A stretch of 64,000 bases of DNA from Thiocystis violascens DSM 198 (GCF_000227745.2 NC_018012.1:806001-870000); one strand, 5' to 3'; shown: positions 52,139 through 62,408, numbered from the stretch's first letter. Notes: generated from the sequence alone by a model not told the origin. Numbers and translations are program-made.

Positions 52139-54346
52139 AGGCCCGAGCAGACCTATCTGTATCTGCTGTGCTACGCCTGGCAGCGCTATCGGCAGCTCAC
52201 CGACAATCTCGTCGACGCCTTGGGCTACCACATGAAGCAGCTCGAAGAGGAGAGCAAGGCGCGGGCGAACAAGCAGTTCATCACCGAGCAAGCGCGGTAC
52301 ACGCAGGAAATCCCGCAAGTCGGACGCGTCCTCTTGCTCTATGTCGACGACACGGTGTCCGACACCACACCCTTTGGCGAGGTGCGCCAACGCGCGTTCA
52401 AGATCCTGCCCAAGGAGGCCCTGCAGAGCGCCGGCCAGCGTCTCAGCGTCAAGCCCACGCGCAAGCTGGCCGTGCGCTGGCAGGTGATCGATGGACTGGC
52501 CGCCCGCCTGCGCCGTCATCTGCGCCCGCTCTACGGCGCGCTCGACTTTTCCGGGGTCGTGCCAGATAACCCGTGGCTCACGGCGCTCGCCTGGCTCAAA
52601 GAGGTGTTCGCCAACCAACAACGCCTCTCGTAGCGCCCGCTCGCCGAATGCCCGTCAGCCACCCTGCCCACGCGCCTACGCCCTTATCTGCTAACGTTCG
52701 ACGCCGACGGGAAACCCACGGGCGTACACGCCGATCGCTACGAGTTCTGGCTGTACCGGCAGCTCAGAAAGCGCCTCAAGTCAGGCGAGCTTTACCTCGA
52801 CGACAGCCTGCAGCACCGCCGCTTCAGCGATGAGCTGGTCTCCCTGGAGGAGCAGGCGGACGTCCTCCGCCAGATGGACATCCCTTGGCTGCGAGAGCCG
52901 ATTCAAACCCAGCTCGATGCGCTGACGGGCGAACTGAAGACGCAGTGGCTGGCGTTCAACCGCGAGCTGCGCCAAGGAAAGCTCAAGCATCTCGACTACA
53001 ACCGCGAAACCAAGACGCTGGTCTGGCGCCGGCCCAAGGCCGCACAGGAGGCGGCACGCCAGGACAGCTTCTATGAGCAGTTGGCGTACTGCGACGTCGC
53101 TGATGTCTTCCGCTTTGTGAACAACGAATGCCAGTTCCTCTCGGCGCTGACGCCCCTGCAGCCGCGCTACGCCAAGCAAGGCGCCGACGCGGACAACCTG
53201 ATGGCCGTCATCATTGCCCAGGCGATGAACCACGGCAACCTCGTGATGGCGAAGACGAGCGACATTCCCTCCCACGTGCTGGAGGCGACCTACCAGCAGT
53301 ACCTGCGCCAGGCTTCGCTGCAGGCGGCCAACGACCGGATCAGCAATGCCATCGCCGACTTGGCTATCTTCCCGCACTACGCGTTTGGCCTCAGCACGCT
53401 CTACGGCGCGGTCGACGGCCAGAAATTCGCCGTGGAGCGGCCGACCGTCAAGGCGCGGTACTCGCGCAAATATTTCGGCCGCGGCAAGGGCGTCGTCGCC
53501 TACACCCTGCTGTGTAACCATGTGCCGCTGCAGGGCTGGCTCATCGGCGCGCATGAGCTTGAGGCCCACCATGTGTTCGATATCTGGTATCGCAACACGT
53601 CCGAAATTATGCCGACCGTGATCACCGGCGACATGCACAGCATCAACAAGGCGAACTTCGCCATCCTGCATTGGTTCGGGCGAAGCTTCGAGCCGCGTTT
53701 CACCGATCTGCAGGCGCAGTTGAAGCACCTCTACTGTGCCGACGATCTGGCGCTCTATGACAAGTGCCTGATCGGCCCTGTCGGGCAGCTCGACTTGCAA
53801 GCCATCGCGGACGAGAAAGCCAACATGGACCGGATCGTCGCCACGCTGGGCCTCAAGGAAATGACCCAGGGCACGCTGATCCGCAAGCTGTGCACCTACA
53901 CTGCTCCCAACCCGACGCGACGAGCCATCTTCGAGTTCGATAAGCTGATTCGCAGCCTCTACACTTTGCGCTATCTGCGTGACTCGACGTTGCAGCGCAA
54001 CGTGCACCGCTCGCAGAACCGGATTGAATCCTATCACCAGCTCCGCTCGGCCATCGCCCAAGTGGGTGGCAAAAAGGAACTCACGGGCCGAACCGACATC
54101 GCCATCGAGATCAGCAATCAGTGTGCGCGCCTGATCGCGAACACCATCCTCTATTACAACTCCACCATCCTCTCGCGCCTGCTCGACAGATACGAGGCGA
54201 GTGGCAATGCGAAAGCGCTGGCGTTGATCAAAACAACCTCACCTGCGGCGTGGCGCCACGTCCATCTGAATGGGCACTACACCTTCCGCAGTACCGGCCA
54301 GATCATTGACCTGGATGCGATCCTGGCGGGACTGGATTTGGGCTGA
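52139..54346 (+). pseudogene. tnpA: Tn3-family transposase, 5'-truncated with an in-frame amber codon
   Basis: The frame begins at the IS junction with RPEQTYLYLLCYAWQRYRQL and reads to the stop at 54344-54346. It contains the usual C-terminal half of Tn3-type TnpA: YGAVDGQKFAVERPTVKARY, DMHSINKANFAILHWFG, LIRKLCTYTAPNPTRRAIFEFDKL, SQNRIESYHQLRSAIAQVGG and PAAWRHVHLNGHYTF. A TAG at 52631-52633 interrupts QQRLS / RPLAECP, where a glutamine is expected. The N-terminal third is missing. The stop overlaps the terminal inverted repeat. Confidence 0.9.
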
Positions 54347-54379
54347 CGGAATTTTCGGCGGTTTGGGCTTACAACCCCC
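54344..54379 (-). repeat. Tn3-type terminal inverted repeat (right end)
   Basis: Matches the repeat at 47143-47177 over 35 bases, with the GGGG end facing right. It directly follows the tnpA frame and marks the outer end of that transposon. The next 210 bp (54380-54590) show no gene I can support. Confidence 0.85.
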
Positions 54380-54590
54380 TTGAGCGATAAACAGCATCCG
54401 CAGAGTCGCACGAGTGGCGTCCAAGGCTTGCGTTTTTGCACGGATAACCACTCGCCAGCGAACGGCTGCGCATGGATCGCCGAGCGGATTCAGGCCGCGG
54501 AACGAGTGGACCGAAGGGAGTCAGGGCCAAACAGTGGCTCAGAAACTTCAGACGCAGACGCTTGGGGGGACATCTGATGGATGCCGCCAC

Positions 54591-55901
54591 TGAGGTTCCC
54601 TCGGTTTTTCGTCTTCCAAGGGAGTGTGCTCATGCTACCCGTTTTTCTCTCTGCTGAGCGTTGAGCCAGTCTTTCAGAAACTGGACCGGCGAGTGGTCAC
54701 CGAGGGTCGAGTGCCGCCGCTTGCGATTGTAAAACACCTCAATGTACGCGAAAGCCGTGGCCTTCATCGCTTCCCGCGTGGCGAAGCGCTCGCCGAAGAC
54801 CCGCTCGTTCTTGAAGCTGTTGAACCAGCTCTCGGTGGGGGCATTGTCCCAGCAGTTGCCCTTGCGGCGCATTGAACAGACCATCCCGTCTTCGGTCAGC
54901 TTGTCCTGGAAACAATGGCTGGCGTACTGGCTGCCCCGGTCGGAGTGATGCATCAGGCCGGTGGCTGGCTTGCGTCGGAACCAGGCCATGGTGAGCGCAT
55001 CGGTGACGCGATCGGCGGTCATGCGCGGCTTGAGCGACCAACCAACGACTTCGCGGTTGAACAGATCCAGCACGATGGCGAGAGACAGCCAGCCTTCATC
55101 GGTCCACAGGTACGTGATGTCGGCGGTCCAGACCTGATTCGGGCCACCTCGGGGTGAAATCACGCGCGAGCAGGTTATTGGCGACGGGCAGGGCGTGCTT
55201 GGAGTCCGTCGTGGCCTTGTAGCGGCGCTTGTGGCGCGCGCGGATGCCGTTCTCGCGCATCCGTCGCTCCACCCGTTCTTTGCTGGCCGGAAAGCCCCGT
55301 GCATGCAGCTCCCGCAGCAGGCGTGGACTGCCGTCGGCGCCCTTGACTTCGGCGTGGATCGCTTGAATCAGGACGATCATTTGGAGATCCGTGAGCCATC
55401 GGCGTTCCGGGTGGCCACCGCGTTTCCAGGCGCGATAACCGCTGATGCTGACCGCCAGCACCCCACACATCGCGACCAGGTCGAACGTCGGGCGCTGCGC
55501 GTCAATCCAGGGCAGACTGAACAGCGCATCCCTCGCGAAGCCTGTCCTGAGCGCAGCCGAAGGGTACGCCGTCGCTTTTTTTAAGATGTCGACCTCGCGC
55601 TTGAGGCGGATCACTTCCGCGCGCAGACGCGACAGTTCCATCTCCTCCGGCGTCACCTTCCGGGCGCCAGGGTCATCAAGCCTGCCCGCATCGGATGCCT
55701 TGACCCAGTTGCGTCACGTCTGCTCGACCAGCCCCATCTCCTTGGCCACGGCGCCCACGGTCTTGCCATCCTTGACGCGCTTGACCGCCTGTTCCTTGAA
55801 CTCGGTGGTGTATTCCGGTTGCGGGATCTTCTGCATCATCGTCTCCAGTGTGAACGTCAGTTTACGTCACCCTTGGAAGACGAAATTTCAGGGGAACCTC
55901 A
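54591..55901 (-). mobile_element. IS3-family element, copy 1 (1311 bp)
   Basis: Inverted ends beginning TGAGGTTCCC at 54591 and, on the other strand, at 55901; both contain TTTCGTCTTCCAAGG a few bases inside. It carries orfA and orfB on the minus strand. The left 247 bp recur at 63754-64000. No clear target duplication was found. Confidence 0.92.
54630..55839 (-). pseudogene. IS3-family transposase OrfA/OrfB, with stop and frameshift
   Basis: OrfA starts at 55839 (or 55836): MQKIPQPEYTTEFKEQAVKRV, then EMGLVEQT, a TGA, and RNWVKASDAG in the same frame. A later part ends ELSRLRAEVIRLKREVDILKKATAY. An in-frame 24-bp insert encoding PSAALRTG precedes FARDALF. OrfB reads on to NNLLARDFTP, then shifts frame near 55155 to PNQVWTADITYLWTDEGWL (first Asp), TGLMHHSDRGSQYAS (second Asp) and CWDNAPTESWFNSFKNE (Glu). 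At least two lesions make this copy inactive. Confidence 0.88.
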
Positions 55902-56213
55902 AACCGTCAAGCGTTGGCGCGGTGGTCGCCGAGCCAGGCAACCTGGCCATCGCCGGGCGAAAACCACGCGATAATCCGTGCTCCATTTCACTCGACAGTG
56001 TGCCAAGCGGCCCCTATGCTTGCCCCGACCGAACTGTCGATTCAATAGAACGAACGCGCAACCCAGCCGAACGGTGCATTCGTCCCGTCCGAAATGGTTT
56101 GAACGTCACCACTGTGCCGCCGGAAACGTGCGGGGCGGAGTGAATACCCCGTCCCGCTGGCGCGGATCTCCTCACTTTTCGAAGCCGTCACCATCGTTGG
56201 GAAAGCCCACGAA
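55902..56213. other. gap between IS3 element and membrane fusion gene
   Basis: About 310 bp with no gene supported. It should contain the promoter of the following gene. Short hairpins occur but no recognisable site. Confidence 0.5.
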
Positions 56214-59200
56214 ATGAACCAAAGCATCTTTTCCAAGTATCTCCTCTTTGCAATCTTCGCCGTATCAGGCTTCTCCGGGCTGATCTACGAATCCATCTGG
56301 TCGCACTACCTCAAGCTTTTTCTCGGTCACGCCGCCTACGCGCAAACCCTGGTGCTCGCCATCTTTATGGGTGGCATGGCGCTTGGCTCATGGGTCATCG
56401 CGCGCCGTGGTCAGCGGTGGCGCAATCTGCTGCTCATCTATGTCGCGGTCGAGGGCATCATCGGACTCTTGGGGCTGGTGTTTCACCAAGGCTTCGTGTC
56501 GACCACCGACATCATCTTCTCTAGTGCAATCCCCGCACTTGGCGCATCCGCTTGGGTGCCGTTCGTGAAGTGGGGAGTTGCCTCCTTGCTGATCTTGCCC
56601 CAATCGATTCTGTTGGGCATGACCTTTCCGCTGATGAGCGGCGGCATCCTGCGCCGGTTCTCGGATCGACCCGGCGCAACCGTCTCGATGCTCTATTTCA
56701 CCAACAGTCTCGGAGCCGCGATCGGGGTCTTGGTCAGTGGGTTTGCCCTCATACCCAGCGTCGGCCTACCTGGGACCATCATGACCGCGGGCATCCTGAA
56801 CGTCCTGCTAGCCCTCGTGGTCTGGCTCATCATCCGTCGCGCGCCAGAGCCCGTGCCAATGCCTCAGCCATCGACAACGGCATCGGACCAGCGAGCGTTG
56901 ACGTCATTCGCTGCCTGGATCTTGTTCGCCGCCTTCCTCAGCGGTGTCGCTTCCTTCCTATACGAAATCGCCTGGATACGCATGCTGAGCCTGGTGCTGG
57001 GCAGTTCCACGCATGCGTTCGAACTCATGTTGAGCGCCTTCATCCTGGGGCTAGCCCTGGGTGGCCTGTGGATCAGTCGGCGCGCGGACAACCTGTCGGA
57101 TCCGCAGCGGTTCCTCGGTGTCACCATGATCGTCATGGGCAGTTTGGCGGCCGCCACGATCGTCGTCTACGGCCAGAGTTTCGAATGGATGGCCCAGTCC
57201 CTACAGGCCCTCAATCGAAACGATCAGGGCTATGCGGCCTTCAATCTGGTCAGTCATGCCATCGCGGCCGTGGTCATGCTCCCCGCGACATTCTGCGCGG
57301 GCATCACCCTTCCCTTGATGACCCATTCGCTCCTGAAAGCCCGTTATGGCGAACGCGCGATTGGTCGTGTTTACGCGGTCAATACCTTGGGGGCCATCAT
57401 CGGTGTGATGGCGGCAATTCATCTCCTGATGCCCGTCGTCGGCGTCAAGGGCGTGGTCCTAACGGGCGCCGCGCTCCACATGGTGGCTGGCCTCGCCTTC
57501 CTCGTCCGCTCGGCGAGGGGAACGAGTCATACCCGGACAGTCTCCGCGGCGCTCGCTTGGTCGGTCGCTTTGATCGCCATCATGTCCATGGTCGAGTTGG
57601 ATCCCAGGCGGATGGCAGCGGGAGTCTTTCGGACCGGTCTCGCCCTGACTCCCGCCGGGTCCGAGGTGCCGTTTCACCGCGACGGCAAGACGGCGACGGT
57701 CAGTCTGCTCATATCCCCAGATGGCAAGATCGGGATCCTCACCAACGGGAAGGCGGATGCGAATATCAACATGGCGGGTGGCGCAACGTCCGCGGATGAG
57801 GTCACCATGATCCTTGCCGGAGCCTTGCCCCTCGGCCTGCATCCGCAACCGCGCCAGGTTGCGAATATCGGCATCGGCTCTGGGTTGACCTCCCATACCC
57901 TCCTGATCACGGATCAAATCGCCGATATGGATACCGTGGAGATCGAGCCCCTCATGGCCCGCGCCGCCCACCAAGCATTTATGCCGCGCGTTCGCAATCT
58001 CTTCGAGGATCCTCGCAGCCACATCCACTTCGAGGACGCCAAGACCTTTTTCGCCACCAGACAGGGACAGTACGACGTCATCGTCTCCGAGCCATCCAAC
58101 CCTTGGGTCAGCGGCGTCGCGACCTTGTTTTCGGACGAGTTCTACCAGCGTGTCACCCAATATCTTAAGGCGGACGGCATCTTCGTTCAGTGGCTACAGA
58201 TGTACGAAACCGATATGTCAGTGGTGGCCTCGGTGATGAATGCGCTGTCTAAGCATTTTTCGGACTATGTCATCTATGATTCAGGCACCTCCGACATGAT
58301 CGTGGTGGCAGTCCGCGAGGGTTCGATTGGTCCCTTGCGCGCCTCTCTTTTCGATGCGCCGGAGTTGGCGACGGATCTGGCCCGGGTGGGTCTTCACTCG
58401 ATAGAGGATATCGAGCACCTGCGCATCGGCAACAAAGCGCTCCTCGATCCGCTGTTCCGGTCGTACCAGGTTCCCACCAACTCGGATTACTTTCCGTTCG
58501 TGGATTACACTTCCCCTCGGATGCGTTTTCTCAACCGTAACGCGAGCGCATTGACGACGGTTCGCTCGGTCCCGATACCGCTCCTGGATGTGCTTGATAA
58601 CGGGAGGGCCGTTGATCTCGAAAGACAAAGCCCGGAGTCGCAGACCGCCTTGGCGATCCGGAACGCCGTGATTGACGGGCACTTGGAAGGGTTGAGACCG
58701 GGGATCAGGCAGGCCGTCCTGTTGCTCGATCTCGATGACGCGCAGTGCTCCGATGCTGCGGTCCGGTCCACCTGGCTCGATGCGGCGTACCTGCTGTTCG
58801 TCACAACAAGTCCCTATCTTCCCCCTGAAGCAGCGACGGGCCTGTGGAGTCGGATCGAGGCAACCTCTTGCTATCAACGGTTGGATGACCGAGAGCGCCG
58901 TCCAATCACGCTATGGAAAGCCACGGCCATGCGTAACGCGCCGTCCATGGCGGCCTCCGGGCGCGAGTTGTTGGAGCGCGGGGCTGTGTTGACGCGCCCT
59001 GAGCAGATCCGCATGGCAGTGGGTTTGACGATGCTGGGGTTGTTAAGTCAAGGGCAGCCGCAGGCGGCGCAATCAATCTGGGATGCCTATGGTAAGGACG
59101 CGCCGAGAGCCAACTCTTACGACTTGGTCTTGCAATGGCTCCATGCCCTCAGCGTTTGGCCGCACGACAGATTTACCCCAAGCGCGGTTGGGGCTAGTAC

Positions 59201-59222
59201 ACCCGAGAACGGATCCGGCTAA
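56214..59222 (+). CDS. polytopic membrane protein fused to a spermidine-synthase-like domain
   Basis: 1002 residues. The first about 455 residues hold many membrane segments in two similar halves (SGFSGLIYESIWSHYLKLFLGH and SGVASFLYEIAWIRMLSLVLGS), an MFS-like SpeE-associated membrane domain. Residues about 480-760 form a Rossmann methyltransferase-like fold: VANIGIGSGLTSHTLL, DTVEIEPLMARAA, and YDVIVSEPSNPWVSGVATLFSDEFY. The SEPSNPWVSG pattern, rather than the catalytic YHE/D of classic spermidine synthases, is typical of this fused family. A C-terminal region follows. Role not established; the reaction may differ from aminopropyl transfer. The next gene follows within about 80 bp. Confidence 0.88.
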   Translation: MNQSIFSKYLLFAIFAVSGFSGLIYESIWSHYLKLFLGHAAYAQTLVLAIFMGGMALGSWVIARRGQRWRNLLLIYVAVEGIIGLLGLVFHQGFVSTTDIIFSSAIPALGASAWVPFVKWGVASLLILPQSILLGMTFPLMSGGILRRFSDRPGATVSMLYFTNSLGAAIGVLVSGFALIPSVGLPGTIMTAGILNVLLALVVWLIIRRAPEPVPMPQPSTTASDQRALTSFAAWILFAAFLSGVASFLYEIAWIRMLSLVLGSSTHAFELMLSAFILGLALGGLWISRRADNLSDPQRFLGVTMIVMGSLAAATIVVYGQSFEWMAQSLQALNRNDQGYAAFNLVSHAIAAVVMLPATFCAGITLPLMTHSLLKARYGERAIGRVYAVNTLGAIIGVMAAIHLLMPVVGVKGVVLTGAALHMVAGLAFLVRSARGTSHTRTVSAALAWSVALIAIMSMVELDPRRMAAGVFRTGLALTPAGSEVPFHRDGKTATVSLLISPDGKIGILTNGKADANINMAGGATSADEVTMILAGALPLGLHPQPRQVANIGIGSGLTSHTLLITDQIADMDTVEIEPLMARAAHQAFMPRVRNLFEDPRSHIHFEDAKTFFATRQGQYDVIVSEPSNPWVSGVATLFSDEFYQRVTQYLKADGIFVQWLQMYETDMSVVASVMNALSKHFSDYVIYDSGTSDMIVVAVREGSIGPLRASLFDAPELATDLARVGLHSIEDIEHLRIGNKALLDPLFRSYQVPTNSDYFPFVDYTSPRMRFLNRNASALTTVRSVPIPLLDVLDNGRAVDLERQSPESQTALAIRNAVIDGHLEGLRPGIRQAVLLLDLDDAQCSDAAVRSTWLDAAYLLFVTTSPYLPPEAATGLWSRIEATSCYQRLDDRERRPITLWKATAMRNAPSMAASGRELLERGAVLTRPEQIRMAVGLTMLGLLSQGQPQAAQSIWDAYGKDAPRANSYDLVLQWLHALSVWPHDRFTPSAVGASTPENGSG

Positions 59223-59304
59223 GTGACGAAAGATGACCGTGATGCCCGCCTCATCACAAACGCTGCGGTACCTTGGTGGGCGTTTTTGGTTCCACAGTGA
59301 ATGG

Positions 59305-61089
59305 ATGAGCACGCGCATGAGCGAAACCCAAAGCATCGACAATCTGTTTAATCTCTCCAGGGCCGAAAAGCTGCTTCAAGCGGGCAAGCTTGAAGACGCC
59401 CGCATGCTTGTCGAGCGCTTTCTCGCCAAGACGCCGGGCGACCTCGGCGCGCTTTACCAACTCGGTCGTATCGAGTTGCGCAGCCAACGCTTCGCAGAGG
59501 CTGCGGAGCACTTTGCCGCTTTGGCCGCAGCGGTGCCGGAAGATCCAAACTATCTCAGCGGGCTTGGCGAGACTTTAATGTATACAGGTCGGATTGAGCA
59601 GGCCATTCCGGTTCTGCTCAAAACGTTGGAGCTTAATCCACGCGACAACTGGGCCAAGACCAACCTCGGGCTAGCCTTCATGAAGCATGCGGACTACCGC
59701 GTCGCCGCTACGCTGCTTGAAGAAGTACTTGCAAAACATCCGGCTTACGCCAATGACGTGCATGCGAATCTCGCGAGCACCTATCTCGCCCTCGGAGAAC
59801 TTCGCGAGGCCATCGAACATGCCCGCACCGCGATTCGCATGCAATGCTCCGACCTCGCTTACATGGAGCAGACCCTTGGCTTCCTGGTCTACGCCAACGA
59901 CGGCGGCATTGATGAGGCATCAAGGCATTTCAGGCGCGCACTGAAGCTCGATCCAACCAGCGGCGAGGCATTCTTTCATTTCGCCTCGATCAAAAAGTAT
60001 CGGGAACCCGATGGCGAGATGATGGAATGGGTCGAGCAGCAACTCAAGGGTGACATGCCTTCTGCTCGACGCGCTTATTTCCACTTCGGACTCGGGAAAA
60101 TTCATGACGATCTGAAGCAATGGGAACTCGCGTTCCAACACTATCGGCGGGCGAATCTCGTCGGCAAACGCGCGATTGATTTCACCGGCACGGTCATCCT
60201 AGCCAAAAGAACCAGAAAGCTTTTTACCCGCCGGTTTCTCGAACGCCACACTGGTCTGGGGAGCGAGACCGAGCAACCCATTTTCATCCTAGGCATGCCA
60301 CGTTCAGGCTCGACCCTGATTGAGCAGATCCTTACCAGCCATCCGCAGGTGGTGACGGCAGGTGAAATGCCGGTCCTGCCGCGTCTCAGTGAAAAGTTGT
60401 GCTTAGAAAGCGCAGGGAAGAAACCAGTCTTCCCTGACTGCTTTAAAAACCTAGATCGCACAATGGCCGATGCAATCGCCAGCCAGTATCTCGAAGCCTT
60501 GGGGCAATATGGCGAGGGCGCTGTACGGATTGTCGATAAACTTCCGGGCAATCTGTTCTTTATCGGACTCATCGACTTAATTTTCCCCAAGGCGCACATC
60601 ATTCATACCGTGCGCAATCCGCTGGATACCAGCCTGTCGTGCTTTTTCCAACCCTTTCGAGAGGCGCCCTGGAGTTACGACCTCGCTTGGATCGGCCAGT
60701 ATTATCGGCTCAACGAGGACATGATCGCGCATTGGCGTTCAGTGCTTCCAAAGAGCCGTATTCTTGATGTTCAGTATGAAACCCTCATCGAGGATACGGC
60801 CAGCGAAGCCAAGCGCATCATTGCCCATTGCGGACTTGAGTGGGACGACGATTGCCTGGATTTTCATCGCGCCAAGCGCGCGGTGTCAACGGCAAGCTTG
60901 TGGCAGGTGCGCCAGCCTGTTTACACCAGCTCAAAGCAGCGCTGGATCCATTACGCGCCCTATATCAGCGAACTCGTCCGAGCGCTTGGTCCCTGCGCGC
61001 GGCCCTATTTCAACGAAATTCAGGCGCACGGCGGCAAGGTGGAAAAATCCTTCTTTCGTCTCGCCTCCTGGAACCGTCTTAGCGGTTAG
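59305..61089 (+). CDS. TPR-repeat sulfotransferase
   Basis: About 594 residues. The first half is tetratricopeptide repeats (AEKLLQAGKLEDARMLVERFL, PNYLSGLGETLMYTGRIEQA, NLASTYLALGELREAIEHARTA). The second half is a sulfotransferase with the 5'-phosphosulfate-binding motif FILGMPRSGSTLIEQIL near residue 325 and the 3'-phosphate-binding type segment HTVRNPLDTSLSCFF. Such proteins use PAPS to sulfate peptides or polysaccharides, with TPRs binding the substrate. The start is uncertain: 59233, 59305 and 59317 are in frame, none with a strong binding site. It lies between the membrane fusion gene and the pilin region. Confidence 0.9.
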   Translation: MSTRMSETQSIDNLFNLSRAEKLLQAGKLEDARMLVERFLAKTPGDLGALYQLGRIELRSQRFAEAAEHFAALAAAVPEDPNYLSGLGETLMYTGRIEQAIPVLLKTLELNPRDNWAKTNLGLAFMKHADYRVAATLLEEVLAKHPAYANDVHANLASTYLALGELREAIEHARTAIRMQCSDLAYMEQTLGFLVYANDGGIDEASRHFRRALKLDPTSGEAFFHFASIKKYREPDGEMMEWVEQQLKGDMPSARRAYFHFGLGKIHDDLKQWELAFQHYRRANLVGKRAIDFTGTVILAKRTRKLFTRRFLERHTGLGSETEQPIFILGMPRSGSTLIEQILTSHPQVVTAGEMPVLPRLSEKLCLESAGKKPVFPDCFKNLDRTMADAIASQYLEALGQYGEGAVRIVDKLPGNLFFIGLIDLIFPKAHIIHTVRNPLDTSLSCFFQPFREAPWSYDLAWIGQYYRLNEDMIAHWRSVLPKSRILDVQYETLIEDTASEAKRIIAHCGLEWDDDCLDFHRAKRAVSTASLWQVRQPVYTSSKQRWIHYAPYISELVRALGPCARPYFNEIQAHGGKVEKSFFRLASWNRLSG

Positions 61090-61114
61090 AGAGATACAGG
61101 CGGAAACCCTGGAT

Positions 61115-61441
61115 TTACGGGGTCTTAAGCATCAGGAGGGTATTGAGTTCCCTGATCGCTGCGGCATCATAGCCAAGCTCTTCAAGCCGGCCAATGAACA
61201 CTTGGTGAAACTTGGCTTTGCCATAGACCCCAAGCTTATGTAACTGTTTGAATTGGATGAGCCGTAGTACGAGGTTCTGCATTTGCGCATCGATACGTTT
61301 GCGGTTTTTTTTGTCCAGTCGCTCGTCCCGAAAGAATCCGGCGAGCGCCTCCGGCGAGACCTGGCCGAAAAAGTCGGTGGCCAATTCCATCGCGAAGGCT
61401 TCGACGCGCTTTGATTGTCGGTTCCAGAAAAATAGTCCCAT
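61115..61441 (-). CDS. small hypothetical protein
   Basis: A 108-residue protein starting MGLFFWNRQSKRVEAFAMEL. AGAGG lies 9 bases before the ATG. It is helical and basic (DKKNRKRIDAQMQNLVLRLIQFKQL), with no membrane segment. I do not recognise a family. It converges on the sulfotransferase gene, with 25 bp between stops, and lies downstream of pilA on the same strand, but the terminator at 61672 separates the two. Confidence 0.75.
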   Translation of the reverse strand: MGLFFWNRQSKRVEAFAMELATDFFGQVSPEALAGFFRDERLDKKNRKRIDAQMQNLVLRLIQFKQLHKLGVYGKAKFHQVFIGRLEELGYDAAAIRELNTLLMLKTP

Positions 61442-61471
61442 TGCTCATTGCCTCTTCGGTCGCTTTCCTCC

Positions 61472-61507
61472 GCTCAACCAGCGTTTAACGCTCAACCAGC
61501 GTTTAAC
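61472..61507. repeat. 18-bp tandem duplication
   Basis: GCTCAACCAGCGTTTAAC occurs twice head to tail. It lies upstream of the small gene. The rest of 61508-61671 shows nothing I can name. Confidence 0.85.
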
Positions 61508-61671
61508 CTGATGTCGTTCACCAGTGCGACCACTGGGGGGGATAGAGGATTCCAACCAGCATCATCGCAAATCCCAACCAGAAGGATGTCTTTTTATCTT
61601 CCTAAAGTGACGCTGTGACATCAAGACTTGCGATATCTGCGAGGCTGGCGCACGTGTTGGCTCATGGATAC

Positions 61672-61703
61672 AAAAACGCCCTCGGAGTTTCCGAGGGCGT
61701 TTG
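61672..61703 (-). terminator. Rho-independent terminator after pilA
   Basis: AAACGCCCTCGGA pairs with TCCGAGGGCGTTT around a three-base loop, followed by T on the minus strand (GCGTTTTTG). It lies about 75 bp past the pilA stop. Confidence 0.9.
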
Positions 61704-61775
61704 CTCCAAGCGCAGATCGACGAGCCGAGGACTTGTTCTTGCATCCGGCTAGCGTCCGAACGCGCTAAGTCACGA

Positions 61776-62294
61776 CTATTTGCACTCGGACGGAGCATAC
61801 TTGGCGGGCATGGTACCAGTGTTGGCGTTAGTCAAGCCGCGTGTACCGGCTGTTGCTACGGTGGTTGAACCGCAGGCCCAGTCGATCCCACCAGTCACGC
61901 CAGCGGCGGGAGCGGCGTTTTGGACGTTTGGCGAGAAAACAAGCGTCATACCAGCCGCAGCGGTCGGCAACCCGGAAGCGGCCGTACCCGCCGTGGTGAC
62001 GGTCACCGTACCGCCAGCGGCCATGGTCACATCCGCGACGAATTTGGTTGCTTTTTCAGCCGCGGGGATGAGACCCCAAGCCGCCGATGCGGCAGCGAGG
62101 CCCGTCACGCCGTCGCTCATAAATGCTTCGCTGGCGGAGGACTTAGCCGAGGATGCCGCGATAATGGCCTCGGAAACCTTGGAACGCACGATGTAGTCTT
62201 GATAAGCCGGCAAGGCGATAGCCGCCAAAATACCAATGATCGCCACGACGATCATGAGTTCGATCAGGGTAAAGCCTTGTTGGAACTTTTTCAT
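61776..62294 (-). CDS. pilA: type IV major pilin
   Basis: A 172-residue pilin. MKKFQQG is the leader, with cleavage before F in [21 protein letters not shown], the class IVa signature with Glu5. The globular part has Ala/Thr-rich strands, and two cysteines near the C-terminus (DWACGST and SECK) define a disulfide loop. GGAGAG lies 5 bases before the ATG at 62294. A sigma-54-like site lies about 100 bp upstream and a strong terminator downstream, so it is a single-gene unit, as usual for pilA. Confidence 0.95.
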   Translation of the reverse strand: MKKFQQGFTLIELMIVVAIIGILAAIALPAYQDYIVRSKVSEAIIAASSAKSSASEAFMSDGVTGLAAASAAWGLIPAAEKATKFVADVTMAAGGTVTVTTAGTAASGLPTAAAGMTLVFSPNVQNAAPAAGVTGGIDWACGSTTVATAGTRGLTNANTGTMPAKYAPSECK

Positions 62295-62392
62295 GAATCT
62301 CTCCGCAATGGGTGATGAAACCGTCTGAACGGGGAGGCCAATCGGCTCTGAATCTGGATCGCCGCCCTTCCGAGGTCTCCCGATCCCGATAC

Positions 62393-62408
62393 AGCAGTTC
62401 GTATGCCA
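62393..62408 (-). promoter_or_regulatory. sigma-54-type promoter candidate for pilA
   Basis: On the minus strand TGGCATACGAACTGCTG. The GG and GC are 12 bases apart as required for the -24/-12 elements (consensus TGGCAC-N5-TTGCW). pilA is sigma-54/PilR dependent in many gammaproteobacteria. Confidence 0.6.

Noticed and set aside
54380..54590. Continuation of the tyrosine recombinase on the far side of the Tn3 end
   Set aside because: No recombinase motif was readable in any frame, and the flanking bases do not match as a target duplication.
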